NCBI RefSeq assembly: GCF_003254395.2
Contig: NC_037644.1
Coordinates: forward strand, 1,853,001 to 1,917,000
DNA length: 64,000 bases
DNA from: Apis mellifera
Lineage: Eukaryota; Arthropoda; Insecta; Hymenoptera; Apidae
Direction: 5' to 3'
The notes under the pieces: generated by a model
Told to the model about the DNA's origin: nothing
The model's input: the letters and a program-made list of their open reading frames with translations, nothing else
The model's database searches: none
Part shown: piece by piece, positions 27,901-42,900 of the stretch
How the letters are laid out: each line of letters begins with the position of its first letter
Position numbering within the stretch: the first letter of the stretch is position 1
Made by a program: the position numbers and the translations under genes

Positions 27901-30900
27901 AATACCGAAGCTAAAATTTTGAATCTACCCTCTCTTCCTTTCAACCAGACTTGCTTGTAAATTTTTTTTAACCCAATCTAATTAATCTAATTTTTATTTT
28001 AAAATCGTTTCTACTATACTTGATATTCTACCATCAGCTTTACTTTTCAATTATCAAACTGTCAAAATCAATATCAAACAAGCGACCATTAAAAAAAGAA
28101 GAAATATAAAATGGAAATAAAATAAATTCTGCTTGATAAAAATAGATAAAAAATCCCCTCCTAAAATAATTTAACCCAAAACCTAATGTAACCTAAACTT
28201 CATTCTAATTTTTCCACTCCTCCTAAAATAATTTAACTCAAAACCTAACCTAACCTAAACTTCATTCTAATTTTTCCATTCCTCTTAAAATAATTTAACC
28301 CAAAACCTAACCTAACCTAAACTTCATCCTAATTTTTCCACTTTAAAAATTTATTTTACTCGGAGACATTCCACTCGAAGAAGAAAAAAAGGATCATTGG
28401 ACTCCGACTGAAGAGATACTATTTCGACAAAAAATCGTTACGTAATTCGTTGCAGAAGAAAAAAAGAGAAAGAGAGAGAGAAAGAACTGTCCTCAACATT
28501 TATTAACACGGCATATATACACGATAGAGAAAGTGACGGAACAGTCGAGATTCTGATTGCTATCTCGCACGGCTATCGCCGGCAGCCGATCTTCCCATGA
28601 TGATCGGTGGAGGATTCGTGGGAAGAAAAGAGAGAGAGAAATATTCGAGGCGCTTCCGCGATTGTGATTCTTCTGATCGTGAAAACGACCGACTGCCTCT
28701 TCTCCAGGGAGAGAGAGAGAGAATGAAAGTCTCGGAGGAATAGTCGGAACGACATCGATCACGTCCGTTCTTGCGTTCGCTGTATACCTTGCGTGGGACC
28801 GAAAGGCGCTCAAGGTCAGGTGGAGTGGTGCCCCTTCCTCCCTAGCACTGTTACGCGTCGCGTTATCTCGGTCGTTTCGATGGGATGAGAGATAGTTGGA
28901 TCATCGAAGAGTCTTTTAAGAGTGACATTAAGGAAGGATCTGGAAATTTGAAAATAATTTAGTAGAAGCATTTGAAAATGAGAGGAAGAAACGTAGAAAT
29001 TTGCATGAATATAATTAAATGGATTAAAGAATGTATAAATATTCAAAAATCGCAAAATAATTTAATAGAAGCATTTGAAAATTAGAGAAAGAAACGTAGA
29101 AATTTAAGAATTTAAAAATATGAGAATTGGAATACGAATTTAAAAAACGTATAATTAAAGAATGTATAAATATGTATTCAAAAATTGCAAAATAATTTAG
29201 TAGAAACATTTGAAAATGAGAGAAATTTGAGAGAAATTGAAAACGTCGAAATTTAAGAAATTTGCAAGAATTTAAAAATACGAGAATTGGAATACGAATT
29301 TAAGAAATGTATAATTAAATGAATTAAAGAATGTATAAATATGTATTCAAAAATCGCAAAATAATTTGAAAATGAGAGAAAGAAATGTAGAAATTTGCAA
29401 GAATTTAAAAATACGAGAATTGGAATACGAATTTGAGAAATGTATAATTAAATGAATTAAACAATGTATAAATATGTATTCAAAAATCGCAAAATAATTT
29501 GAAAATGAGAGAAAGAAACGTAGAAATTTAAGAATTTAAAAATACGAGAATTGGAATTTAAGAAATGTATAATTAAATGAATTAAACAATGTATAAATAT
29601 GGAGATTCAAGAATTTGGAAAAAATGAATTGATAAATTAATATAATTGTAAATCATACTAATCGTGCTATTTTATATTACAAAAGTCAAAGACAATTCTT
29701 AATTTCAAGACATTAGAAAACTCTTCCATTAATGAAAATCTGTCAAAACATGTCATCGTAACATTGTTTTATATGTTAAATATCAAAGAGAGATGGTTTC
29801 AACTTTGTTCGACATTTTCTTCCTAAAAGTTACTTAACGTTCTATTTCGGTAAAGCGGCACACAGCCTATTCCCCATTTTTCCCGGAATGGCACATTAAA
29901 GACGAAACGAAAGGCTGGTAAAAATCTTTGTTCCAGTTGAACAGCGTACACAGAGACACTTTTGTCTTTCCACGCGTACTCTGTCGAAACGTTTTAGATA
30001 AAGAAAGCTGCGGCGGTCTGATCGCAGCTGCGATGAAAAAAGAAAAAAAAAAGTCTGCTCGACGGATATCTAGCTTTTCAGCTGGCGGATGCTTTCCTAG
30101 ATTTCTTTCTTCCCTTATCTTCCGACGAGTGTTTTCGACGCACGTTTGTTCCATCAACTGGCTTCTCTCAACGAATCATTGTTTTCTTGAAAAGAAATCT
30201 TTCAACTTTGTTAAAAATTTATCTTATAATACACGTGCTAGTTTTTTAAATATCGAATATTTTTCAACTCGTATTCCAAGTAAAATTTCTATCTCACGTT
30301 TTCACGAATTCTTATTTCATCATCCGTGCAAATATAATAGAATTTTTCTTCGTATTGCAGATTCTCTCTCCAATTTTTATCGAATGTTGCACGCTTAAAA
30401 CGTTGTAAAACTTCGTAACTTGATCAACAACTTGAAAACAAAACGAATATTACTCTTGTAGAAATTTTTTTAATAATAAAAAATAACGAATAATAAGAAA
30501 TTTCACAATTAAAAAAATTATATTGCATCCGGATATATATTTTTACGTATACCTTCCATAATATATAATAATAATTTATAATTAATTATTTAACACAAGT
30601 CTGATTAATTTATTAAACGGTACAATATTTCTGCGAGGAGCAACGAGCGATACGTCCGCTCTGTTCGGCGCTCGAAACACGACTCCGTTAAATCAATATT
30701 TTGGTTATCAATAACAATCCATATTGTCGTTTCTTATACCGCGTCCGTATTAATAACATTCGTAACATTCCATATCGTGTCGAACCTCGTATTATATTAT
30801 TACAACGAAAATATTTTTGAATATTATTTCAGAAAAACGTACCACACCTATCATCATTTTTTCCTTCTATCCAATTCCACGTAAAATCGAAACGCTCTTT

Positions 30901-33900
30901 AGTCTTAATCTAAAAAACCTACGATCGAGTAAAAAAATCAATGACTTTGAAATGGCAACACCTATTCCTTATAATTATTATCAAGAGAACGTTGGAAGAG
31001 AAAAATGGCGTCCAAGATACAACCTCCTTTTGTTTGGAGAGGAGGAGAGGCCGGCCCCAAAGGGGACGTGGAAGTTGCAGCAGCATAGGTTGGAAAAGAA
31101 ACGTGGCTGCTCACTAATTAGGGCCGCGTTGATAAATCGGGGCCGATTATTAAAAGTCGTGCGAACGCCAAGGCGTGGCCCGCCCACGCGACCCTTTTCT
31201 TTCTCGTTCCTCTTTCTTTTTGTTATCCTGCCCAGCTTGCGGTTTTTGCGGCCGGCAAAAATCGCGCGAGCAGAACACGATCCGAACTCGCTTCTTCTTA
31301 TTCTTTATATCCGACCTTCTCTGTGAACTATTTCGATGAAAATACGACGCTCCAGGCGATATTAATGGCCGTAATGAGAATTGGGGATGCTTTCGAGAAA
31401 TAATTTTCGACATAAAGGACTTGTGATTATTTTTTTCCAAAGTAACGATAATCTGTGAATAATTCGGGATGGAAAAGAAAATTTTGTTATACGAGTTTTT
31501 AGAAAAGAATAGTTTTATTACACGTGTAAAAGGAAAATTATATTGTAAAAAAAGGAAGAAATTATAGAGCATTAAAAATTCTGAAGAGAATTTTAATTTT
31601 CCAATTTAATTATTATCATTTATAATGGATACGAATTATTATTATGCAATATTGGAAAATATGGATGAATTGTAACGTTTATTCTATGAATATTTTAATT
31701 TTCCAATTTAATTATTATCATTATTTATAATGGACACGAATTATCATTATATAATATTGGAAAATATGGATGAATTGTAACGTTTATTCTATGAATATTT
31801 TAATTTTCCAATTTAATTATTATCATTATTTATAATGGATACGAATTATCATTATGCAATATTGGAAAATATGGATGAATTGTAACGTTTATTCTATAAA
31901 TATTTTAATTTTCTAATTTAATTATTATCATTATTTATAATGAACACGAATTATTATAATGCGATATTGGAAAATATGGATGAATTTTGAAACAAATTGA
32001 AATTTATAACTACGATATTATTTTATAGAAAGCAAATATACGGGTGGGCAAATAAAATGAAATATTTCTTGTCACGTTCGTGCACTTCACAAAATCTCGA
32101 CTTCATTTTTCCGCGAAACCGAGTGTCAGTCAACGCAATAAAAATCGCGCGAAAAAACATCGCCGACTACTTGTCCGTGCATTCCTCTCAATGATTGCCG
32201 ATCGATCGATCCCATACAATGGGGCTTGTTCATGCGAGCACGCAATGCGTACGACGCGAGTGTTGGAAAAGCTTAGATTAATACCTTTGCTAGACGGAGT
32301 TTCAAGCGAGAATATCGTAATATTGTTTCGAGTTGATTTCAATAATTACTTTACGTTAAATAATTTAACGATTTTAACGTTTATTTCAATTTAACGTGGG
32401 AATTGATTAACTTTAGAATTATTTTGATTGAATGTTAAAAGTTAAGATTAAAAGACTCGATATTCGTGGAAAAGAAATGTGTTGTTGTAAAAACAATTTA
32501 GAATATTTTCAATTTAACGTGATTAATTATTCATTAATAATTTCAAATATGGCTAATTGCACGACCATGGCTAATTTCTCGTAAATAAATAAATGAAATA
32601 ATTTCTGAAACGATATTTCAGAATGAAGATTTATTTTTGTTTTAGAGAATTAAAAATTAATATCAAGCAATAATAGCGATTGTAAGTAATTTTAAAATTG
32701 CTGTTCTTAGAAAATTTGTATTGTTTTCCTAAAATTATAATTTTTTTCAATTTAACGAGTAATAAAATAACTCTAAACGCTATTCTCAGAAAATATTAAT
32801 TTTACTTTTTATTCTTTTTAAAAAATTAAAGTCTCCTTTTAATGTACCTTCTTTTTCCTTTTCTTTTCTTTTCTTTTTTTTTTTCTTTTTTTCTTTTACG
32901 ATTATGATTTTTTTTTCCAAGAAAAATCATTAGCACCAGTGTTTTGAAACACTTTGTAGAATTAATTTTTTACGATTTTCATTTTAATTTATCCATTTCA
33001 CTAACGTATTTCACGTATTAAAATAAACAAATCGCAATCTGACATTCGAACACTTTGATAAGTTAACATAAAACCTCCGCATCGATATAAAAATCCAAGC
33101 AAATAAATTTTTATTTGCTCGGCAAATATCAATTCCTTTTTCTCTTTCTCCTTTTTTTTTTTTTTAAATTTCTTTCGAGAAAAAAAGATACATTTTACGC
33201 GTTTTAATATTCGAATTCGGAATTTTTTCCCCAAATAATTTTCTCGATGAATAATAAAAAATTTCATTAAATTCGATCGATGTACATCACAAGAAAAAAA
33301 ATATCAAGTACGATCTCGTAAGATCGTATGATGGAATGATTTTAAAGGCGAGACGCTATTTCTTTATACCTGCGTAATTTTATCCGATAATTTTAAACAT
33401 GATGAAAAAAAGAAACATCGATAGAGTTAATATAATAAACAGTTATTGGATGGAATCGAAGATAATGAAATCGTAAAAAGTCGAGTTCTGATTCATCATC
33501 AGTGTTTGCTAATACGCTGATGTTTATATAAAAATACTGTTGATGACTTTTTTGTTTTTTTTTTTTTTCTCTTTTTTAATTAAAACGTAAGTGAATTTTT
33601 TAGTAGATTATTATTTCCACATTTTTAAATTAAGTAAAATTAATTAAAAATGGATAGTTTAAAGATTGTTCGAACGAATATGTTGTACGCATGAAATTTT
33701 TTTTATTTCTCTTGAAATTGTTTATTTATGCGAACTCACAAATTTATAAAAAAAAAAATCTCTTGAAGATCTTTCTTTTTTTTTTTTCTAAGAGTAGAGA
33801 AGAATTTTAAATAAAATTCTTTCTTTCTCTTTCTCCTGGAATTTTCTATTTATGGATCATTGTTATCAATTTTATTTTTAATTTGAATATTTTAGTTCGA

Positions 33901-36900
33901 ATCTGCTCAAAGCTGTTTCTAGAAGACGCGTGTTGGAACGAAATTTCATTTCCCCGAATTCTTCACTCACGCATCTGCGAGACGGACCATAAATAAAATT
34001 TCGAGGGGGGGATATTTCTTATACGGAATTTCTGAGCGGGGAACTTCTTTAAAAATGTAAAACCATGTGTTCTTATTTATTCCAAACTTTTTCACATCGT
34101 TAAACTTTCTCACAGTTTTTCACATTCGTGTTTCTTTTTTTTTAATACATTTAACGAATAAATCTACTTTTATTCCACTTCTACTTCAAGATCAGAAATA
34201 CCTGCACGCGAAACATTTTTTTTTATAATCGTCTAATATATCAAAAACGAAAAATGTTTCGATCGAACAAACCTTAAAAAGCTAAAGAAAAGTTTGCAAA
34301 AATTATTCACGAAACTCTAAAATAAAATATAAAGAATATTGCTCTCTTTATTAGAACGAAAACCAACTTTTTTCGAAAAATTCTAAAACTCTCAAGTTTA
34401 AAAAAAACACATCCAATATTCAATGCGTATTCTTTTCAATTATTCTGTACTCTTGTTCGAAAGGTGCTCAAAATCTACGATATATATAAAAAAATAACTT
34501 AAAAAAGACACAAAACAAGAGATGAAAATCTTTCACTTCTGGACAAAGACTGGTCATCCATCCACGTTCAAATCTCGAGTATATTACGTGCACAGCAACG
34601 TCGAATCACGGAAGGAAAACTTGAACGCGTTGAAAGAAAAAAAGAAAAAGAATCGATTTTCGAAAAGAAATCTTCGTTTCTTCCCCCGCCGATTCTTTTC
34701 CGATTCTCGGGCGGTTTATCGGGTGGCGCGTAGGACAGGTGAATTGCCGCAAACACGACGCCCCGTGGCGCAGGTTTTATGGCGGAGGCCAGCGTCGCGG
34801 CGCCGGCGTCTCTGCAATCAATACGTCGCGGCGCTACCCGCGAGACCTCCACAACCTCTCTCTCCCTTCGGCTCCGCTTATTTCCGCCTCCTCCGCATCC
34901 AGCCGACCAATTTGTCCGATTCTCGAATTTATCCGAGACACCGGGACGCCTGAGTCGAGCAGGGTTATAGGGAATTTCGAATTTCTATGGAATATTTGTA
35001 TGGGCGGCCGTGGATGCGAATTATGCAAACTTGGAAACCGAGGGAACTTACTTTCCGATTGAGACGATTTTATTCGAGTTTATCCGAGACGTTAAAACAT
35101 CGAAGAGAGTTATAGGGATTTTTATATTCGAAGGGTGGTCGAAATTTCATGGATGCGTATTATGCAAACTTGTAAAGAATAAGGAAAAAATATTGCAAGT
35201 ATTCATGAATATTTATTTTCGATTTCTTCGTAGCCAATTTATCCAAGCCTGAATCGAGCAGAGTTATAGGGAATTTCGAATTTCTATGAAATATTATTTC
35301 TATGGGTGGTCATGGATGTGTATTTGTAAACCGAGGGAACTTATTTTCAGTTGAGACGATTCTCGAATTTATCCGAGACGTTAAAACATCGGAGAAAGTT
35401 ATAGGGATTTTTATATTCGAAATTTCATGAATGTGTATTATGCAAACTTGTAAAGAATAAGGAAAGAATATTGCAAGTATTTATGAATATTTATTTTCGA
35501 TTTCTTCGTGACCAATTTATCTGATTCTCGAATTTATTAATTTCTCGAGATGCCTGAATCGAGCAGGGTTATAGGGAATTTCGAATTTCTATGGAATATT
35601 ATTTCTATGAGTAGTCATAGATGTGTATTTGTAACGAGGGAACTTATTTTCGAATTTGTCCGAGACGTTAAGACATTGGGGAGAGTTATAGGGATTTTCG
35701 AATGTCTATGGAATATTTCTATGGATGTGCAAACTTGTAAACTAAGAGAACTTATTTTCGGTTGAGACGATTCTCGAATTTGTCTGAGACGTTAAGACAT
35801 TGGAAAGAGTTATAGGGAATTTCGAATGTCTATGGAACATTTCTATGGACGTGCAAACTTGTAAACAGAAGGAACTTATTTTCGGTTTTCGAATTTATCC
35901 GAAACGTTAAGATATTGGGGAGAGTTATAGGGAATTTCGAATTTCTAAGGAATATTTGTATGGGTGGTCATGGATATGTAAACTTGTAAACAGAGGGAAC
36001 TTATTTTTAGTCTAGATTTTCGAATTTATTCGAGACGTTTAGACATTAAGGATGATAGAGATTTTGATAGAGAATGTCTATGGAATATTTCCATGAGTCA
36101 TTTATCCTGAATGTTTGAACATGTTAATTTTGAAATCGAAGATACAAGTTTCTATATATTTTGATGAATTTGATATTTTTAATCTTTATTAGCATTTATT
36201 TTCACGTCTAAAAAAGAGTTATATAAACACAAGAATATGCAACTTTATTGGTCTTTGCTTTTCTTATTTTCTTCAATTATCTTTTATAACAAAACTTCAT
36301 CGAATGTTTTATGAATACTTAAAACCTTAAAGTTATAATCGATATCAAGATCAATATTTTTAAATATGCTACAACAATTCAGGAACAACAATTAAATTAT
36401 ATTTAATTTCATTTATCAGCAATTAATTATTCCATATTATAATTATTATATATATATATAATAATTATAATATATATATAATTATTCCTTATTACAACTC
36501 ATTTGTCATATTAATTCACATTTGAATGCAAATTACAAGTGGAAAAAGGACTGCCACCATTTGAATTCTATTATAATAATTCACTTTTACCTTTCGGTAT
36601 TCAGTGCCAGTTTGCAATCGTAAAAAAAAATTCGGCAGAAAAAGAACAAATGGCATCGCCGTATCTGCACGTTCTTCAGAAACCGAAACATTGTATGCTA
36701 AAACGCGTACGAGAGTGGAAAATTAACGAGAAAGATGAATTTCAATGATGCGAAACCTAGAGCGCCACTTGTCACGCCCTTTATCGAGAACTGCCATTCA
36801 TTTTATCTCCCGTCACCTTTTCATCTCCACGGAATCGTGATTCGAATCGAAAATCTTTTAAAAATAACAATTGGAGAAAATGAAGGAAACATTACTCGGG

Positions 36901-39900
36901 AAGAATATTTCTTCGACGAAGATTTAAGTCTTTAGATATTTTTATCTCATCTAAAATTAAATTGACTCACAATTATTATAATTAATAAAACTTTACTCTA
37001 TTCATTTAGAATCGAAAGTAAAAGAAAAAGAAATACAATGAAATTATACGAAAAGAAAAGAAAAGATCATCAAAAAATATGATGAAATATAAAATTGAAT
37101 AAAAATAAATTAAAATACTTAATAATATTTAATACCCTTGTGTACTTAAATTACCAATTAATGAACTGTTCAAAAATACATTTAACACAGAACAAAAAAA
37201 AGAAAATATACATGGAATACAACGAAATAAATTAAAAATAAAAAAAAATATATTCTTTCCAATTGTTATATTTACGATAAAAGATCGAAAAGAGAGGGGG
37301 AAGAATCAAATGAAACTCGTAAAATCAATTCCGACATTTCCCTAGTGACTTTCATTTCCCCCCCGAAAAAAAGCACCATCCCCGATAATAGTTACATCGT
37401 TTCGCGCTTCGCTGAGCCATTCGTTTCATCAAGAAAAATCGTTACATTTTTTTGGATGCAGTTATCCGGCCAACGATCACGACCCACGTTGTAGAGATTT
37501 GATTTCTGGTCAGCGCACCCTCGATGTCACGCCTCGAGATGACAATCAAAGCCGTTTAGAAGCTCCTGGAGTGCACTTTATTGGAATAACCTAGATGGAA
37601 CGGTGTACACGATAAGTAGTAACCATGTCGATTCCGCTTCAGGACCCTCGAGAGAGAGAGAGAGAGGAGAGATCGAGGGGCCGTGGGGCATAGTTACCAG
37701 GTTTCCCCCTTCCTTAATTTTTCTTTTTTAACTCGAGAGAGTTTGCCGAACGAAGATCGAGAATTGTGTGGTTTCGGGATAACGAGATACATTTTGTCAT
37801 CTTGAAAATATCTGTTTGTTTCAAAATTTTAATAATAGAAAGAAAAATGGGGAATAGATATTGTTATTTGAATAATAACGTTTACAATGGTAACAGTTTT
37901 TGAACTATTTTATAAAATAACGAGTGGATTCAAATTGTGTGTGATGAGAGAGATCTATCTTTTTCCCTTTTAGTCGCCTCTTACGACAGGCAGGGAATAC
38001 CGTGGGCCTATTCTATTATTCCCCCGAACCCACAGGGGGTTTATTACTATTACTATTATTGACTCATAATATTCTCGAAGACTTATAGTTTATAACGAAT
38101 TCTGAACAATTTCGACAAATTTAACAATTCTAATCTCAAGAAATCCAATAACTTTATTTCTTATTACATTTACCTACTAAAACTTATTCCATGCAATAAA
38201 AATATTCCTAAAATCATAATCTTAAAGTTAGAGTTTAATAATTTATGAATTACTGAATAGAACCACTTAAATCTATAACTTGTGGAAGTCGAAGAAACAA
38301 TCACTTCCCCTTCGAAAACATTTATCAAGGGAAGAATCAAGGATCCGTTTTTCAAATCCGTGGACAATCCGAGTTACCTCTCTTATGATACAACAACACG
38401 CCATTAAAAGGAGGCAACCAAAAGCAGGCGTGAGTGAGTCAAGGCGCACAGAGGCCGGGGAACCGAACACGCGGCCGAGTGTCTCCGGCGTTGAAAGTCG
38501 GCGATAAACAGTGGATTAGCTAAGAGTCAGACCGCAGCCAGACCTTGCACGGCTCGGTAGCCTTCTCTCTTCGCGCTATCTCGGGCTAATTGCACGTAAT
38601 AACTAACACGCCTGGGCTCGAACACTTCAACGCCATTTATGGTTGTTTCTCGTGGACAGGCTCGCTGGATCAAAGGGGACGGCGCGTTGGTTCTTCTTTT
38701 CCTTTCCCCTTTTTCTTCGTCTCATTGTCAACAGATTGAATTGGACCGAAAGAAAAGAAAAGAAAAGCAAAAAAAGGAAGAAGAAGAAGAAGAAGAAGAA
38801 GAATGGGAAAATGGCGGCGTGCCCGAAAAGGGAAGGAATTTAACAATATCTTCTCTCGATCGTGTCACGAAGCGCCCCCTTGCCCCTCCAGAGTAATTAA
38901 CGGCCTGTAATGACGAGAAAGAGAGAGAGAGAGAGCTCACCGCCTTGGGCATGGGTTAGCGCGAACGACCTAGATTCGCCTCTGTATTGCGAATACACCA
39001 CTACGGGCGTGGAGAATTTTTTAGATTGCGCGAAAATAGGTTTTCATGATTGTTGTTGCGTCTGCGAAATAAGGGAGGTGTGATTTGTGGTCGATGGTAA
39101 TGGCGTTGGTGCGAGGAAATTCCTTTTCTTTTTTTTTTGGAACGAGGTCGAAGAATTCTTGGATTAAGACTTGGAATGTTTTTTAAGGGTTGGATATTTA
39201 AGGCTGGTAGCAATTGCTTGTAGAAAGATCTCCAAGTGGTTCGAGATTAATGGTTTCGTCCGTTATTAAAGATAATTGACGAATGTCGTCTATCGTTGAA
39301 CTACGTACATCGAACATTTTTATATATATTAATTCATAAATTGATTATAATGGAAATTAACGTTCTAAGAAATTTTGTATAAGAAAAGTTGTTCGACTTA
39401 TTCGGAGCAACGTTGAATCGTATTCTTTTTTTTTTTTTCAAAGCTTGTATATTAGATTAATTAGATTATACCTATTATACGATCGATGAAATTATAAGAT
39501 CGGTTTCCAATACTTTAAAGACATCGAAGCCTGACAATTTCAAACTATGTTCAAACCTGTTTCAAGAATTCTCGCGATTTCTTTCGAATGGTACATATAT
39601 TTTTGAGATAAGATAATTGTTACTTATTTTAAATTAACTTAATCTTATTTAATTACGTGTATATATATATATATAAAATACTTGGAACTTTGCCAATTAT
39701 ATTGATGATTTCAGTGAAAATGAAATGGGAACATTTCGGTGACTAAGAGGCAAATAAGATTCATATTAACGATAACATCGAGATGCTCGAATATAGAGCA
39801 TGGCCACTAACTTTAGCCTATGGAGATAGAAGTCTAAATGAATCATACGAAATTTTCAGAACGTTGGATAAGTCACTGTTAACGACGCTACTCGGAATGA

Positions 39901-42900
39901 TTGTCGTGCTGGCTTCATTATATTTAGAAAAGATCAAATCTCCATCCGTTTGACGGACGGAATGAAGCAGCACGTAAGTGTATATATATTTTGAGGTTAT
40001 GTTACGAATCAATCTCTCGCGTTAAAGATGTTTCGTCATTTCCTTCGACGATGATACTTTACGATTTATTTTGTGATTAATTTGTACAATAAATATTGAA
40101 ACGAACGACGAGGCAACGATATTAAAAATATAAAATGAGATATTAATAAATGAAATGTTTTAAAAGAAAATATAATGCTACAACAAACGTAGATATTATT
40201 GATAATAGAATAATTAAAAGAGTATAATAATAATCGTTATATCACTTTTAATGATTTGATAAATTTTCTTCCTTTCAATTACTTTGAAGAAATTTTGAAA
40301 ATTCATTGAACGTTGTTATGCAATGTTGTAAACGATACTTTTTATTTTGAAACTAAGAATATTATATTTCGTAATTTTTTAGATTTCTCACGTAAGATGA
40401 CAAACCAAAGTTTACATTATGAAACGTTTGAAAAAGAGATTATCTTTCATCGTATACTAAACTAAATATATCGATAATGCTTATTCCAGTATGTAATTAC
40501 GATCGTTCTAGTAAATTCGTACTTTGCTTCATTCATCGCCATGTATTTTAAAAAATATTTCTATTTCAAGTGGAAATATTTTCAAGATCGGAGAGAGCAA
40601 ATATTTACGTAGAAACGTATCAAAAAAAACTTGAAACGAGAGGAACATTCACGAGAACATGTATAGATATTATCGCCGGAAATGAAGCGTAGGCCAAATA
40701 TCCGTAGAAAAATATCGCAGGAAAGGTGAGCAAATATTTTTTTCTTCGATAATGACGCGTTCTTCTTTTTTTTTTTTTTTTCGTGAGAGAAAGACGAATT
40801 TGGAAATCGATCAAATCTTTATCGTTGACGAAAATGTGAATAGATAACGATCGAGCAAAATTTTGATTTACGATATATCGAAATATTGTCCACTAAAAGA
40901 TAAGATTAAAGCATGAATGAATGGGATGATATGTTATAATTAGAACGAATTTAATATGCAAATTTATATTTTTATAAAAAGATAAATAAAGATTTATCCA
41001 AATTAAAAATAAATTTATCTTAAATATACATGTATAAATGTATATTTATATAATTTCGTATTATTCAATTTCTCATAAATGTAATAAATATTCACACTCT
41101 AATTATTACGTTAAAAAATATAAAATAATAATTTGAAGAAGAAGAAGAAAAGGAATAATAATTTCATCTAATATAATTCAACCAATTATTTCTATATATA
41201 TATTATTCTATAACCCTGAACCTCTTATAACATTTACCACATTTAAAATTCCTTGCACCAGTACACTTAAAAAAATATAAAATAATAATTTGAAGAAGAA
41301 GAAGAAAAGAAATAATAATTTCATCTAATACAATTCAACCAATTATTTCTATATATATTATTCTATAACTCTGAACCGACCCCTTATAACATTTATCACA
41401 TTTAAAATTCCTTGCACCGATACACTTAAAAAAATATAAAATAATAATTTGAAGAAGAAGAAGAAAAGGAATAATAATTTCATCTAATACAATTCAACCA
41501 ATTATTTCTATTATTCTATAACCCTGAACCGACTCCTTATAACATTTACCACATTTAAAATTCCTTGCACCGATACACTTACAAAAATATAAAATAATAA
41601 TTTAAAGAAGAAGAAGAAAAGGAATAATAATTTCATCTAATATAATTCAACCAATTATTTCTATATATATATTATTCTATAACCCTGAACCGACCTCTTA
41701 TAACATTTACCACATTTAAAATTCCTTGCACCTTGTACACTTAACCCAAATTTCCTAATGAAACGTTGATTAAACGAGGATCGTCATTTTCCTGCCAAGA
41801 AACAATTACGAAAAGAAAAGGAGGAGGAGGAAAGCACACTTTCTTCTCCTCTTTCTTTCGATCGACCAACCTCCTTCTTCGTCCACTTTATGTCGTCAAT
41901 GTTCTCGAGGAGAAAGGAGTTCGTCCTTCGTAGAAAACTTAAGGACTTGCGCTTGAACTTGATACGAAATGGGCTAAAGGCGATCAATACGAGCTTTCGG
42001 CGCTTGCGAGGCAAAGCTCTGGCTAGCGTGGCCTGCACAGAGAGACCACTCTGGAACCTTTAAAGCGAGCCACCATGCTTGTTATCAGCCTGGGAATTGC
42101 CATAGATATATATATAAATAAATAAAAACGTGAAATTTGAACGAATCAGATATATTTGATATATTTGAATTTGCTCAAAATGAATCTTTTTTTTTTTTTT
42201 TTAAAGAAAAATAAAGACAAAGAAAGAAGAAATTTGAATTGAGAAGCAATGGCAAAGCTTGAACTGTTAATAAAAAATTCGTATGAGGATGGAAATTGAT
42301 GGAATTTATGGATCAATTCAAAAAGATGAAGAGATGAATATGAGAAGATATTATAATTGTAACATTTCTCTCTCCAATCTTTCTTCTCCCTGACATCTGT
42401 ACATTTAATAACAAAGATTTTAAACATCGTCGTGGAAATAAATTCTTCTATTCATATATCAATACTAGACTCAACTTTATCTATCATTTTTATGTTAGTA
42501 ATGATATAGATAAAGATAGAGATATAGATATAGATAAAGAGTTTGTTCGAGATTAGGTAGTAATTAATAATAAACCGTGAAAAGAAAGAGTATTCTCAAT
42601 ACTTGTTATTATATTTTTTAGACATATTTCTTTAAGATAATATGTAAAAATAATAATAATAATAATAATAAACCGAAGAAACATTGAATTATTTTGTTGG
42701 AAAACGTATATATCGATCAGGAATCAAATTGAGATAATCGATGAAAAAATGTTTATGCAATTAAGATATCGAGGATTTTTACATAATTCTACGAAAGATA
42801 AAACAATCAATATATTATTTCGTTCGAAAGAAATTTGATGTTAAAAAAAAAAAAAAATTATTTGAATTGTGACAGATGAAATATGTACATTTAACCGTGT

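Larger units (their letters stand above)
36101..41104 (-). other. pigs intron, gene-free stretch
   Basis: No gene seen. It contains a 40-bp AT palindrome (36434-36473), a conserved GC-rich repeat-like module (37963-38041), a GC-richer island (38400-38620), a GAA microsatellite (about 38777-38802) ending in AAAATGGCGGC, and a TA run near 39660-39675. Confidence 0.55.

Noticed and set aside
34522..34953. 143-codon plus-strand open frame, the longest unexplained one in the big intron
   Set aside because: Its first half is Lys-rich from A-runs and its second half Arg/Pro-rich from a GC island; no domain is recognisable and there is no splice or homology support.
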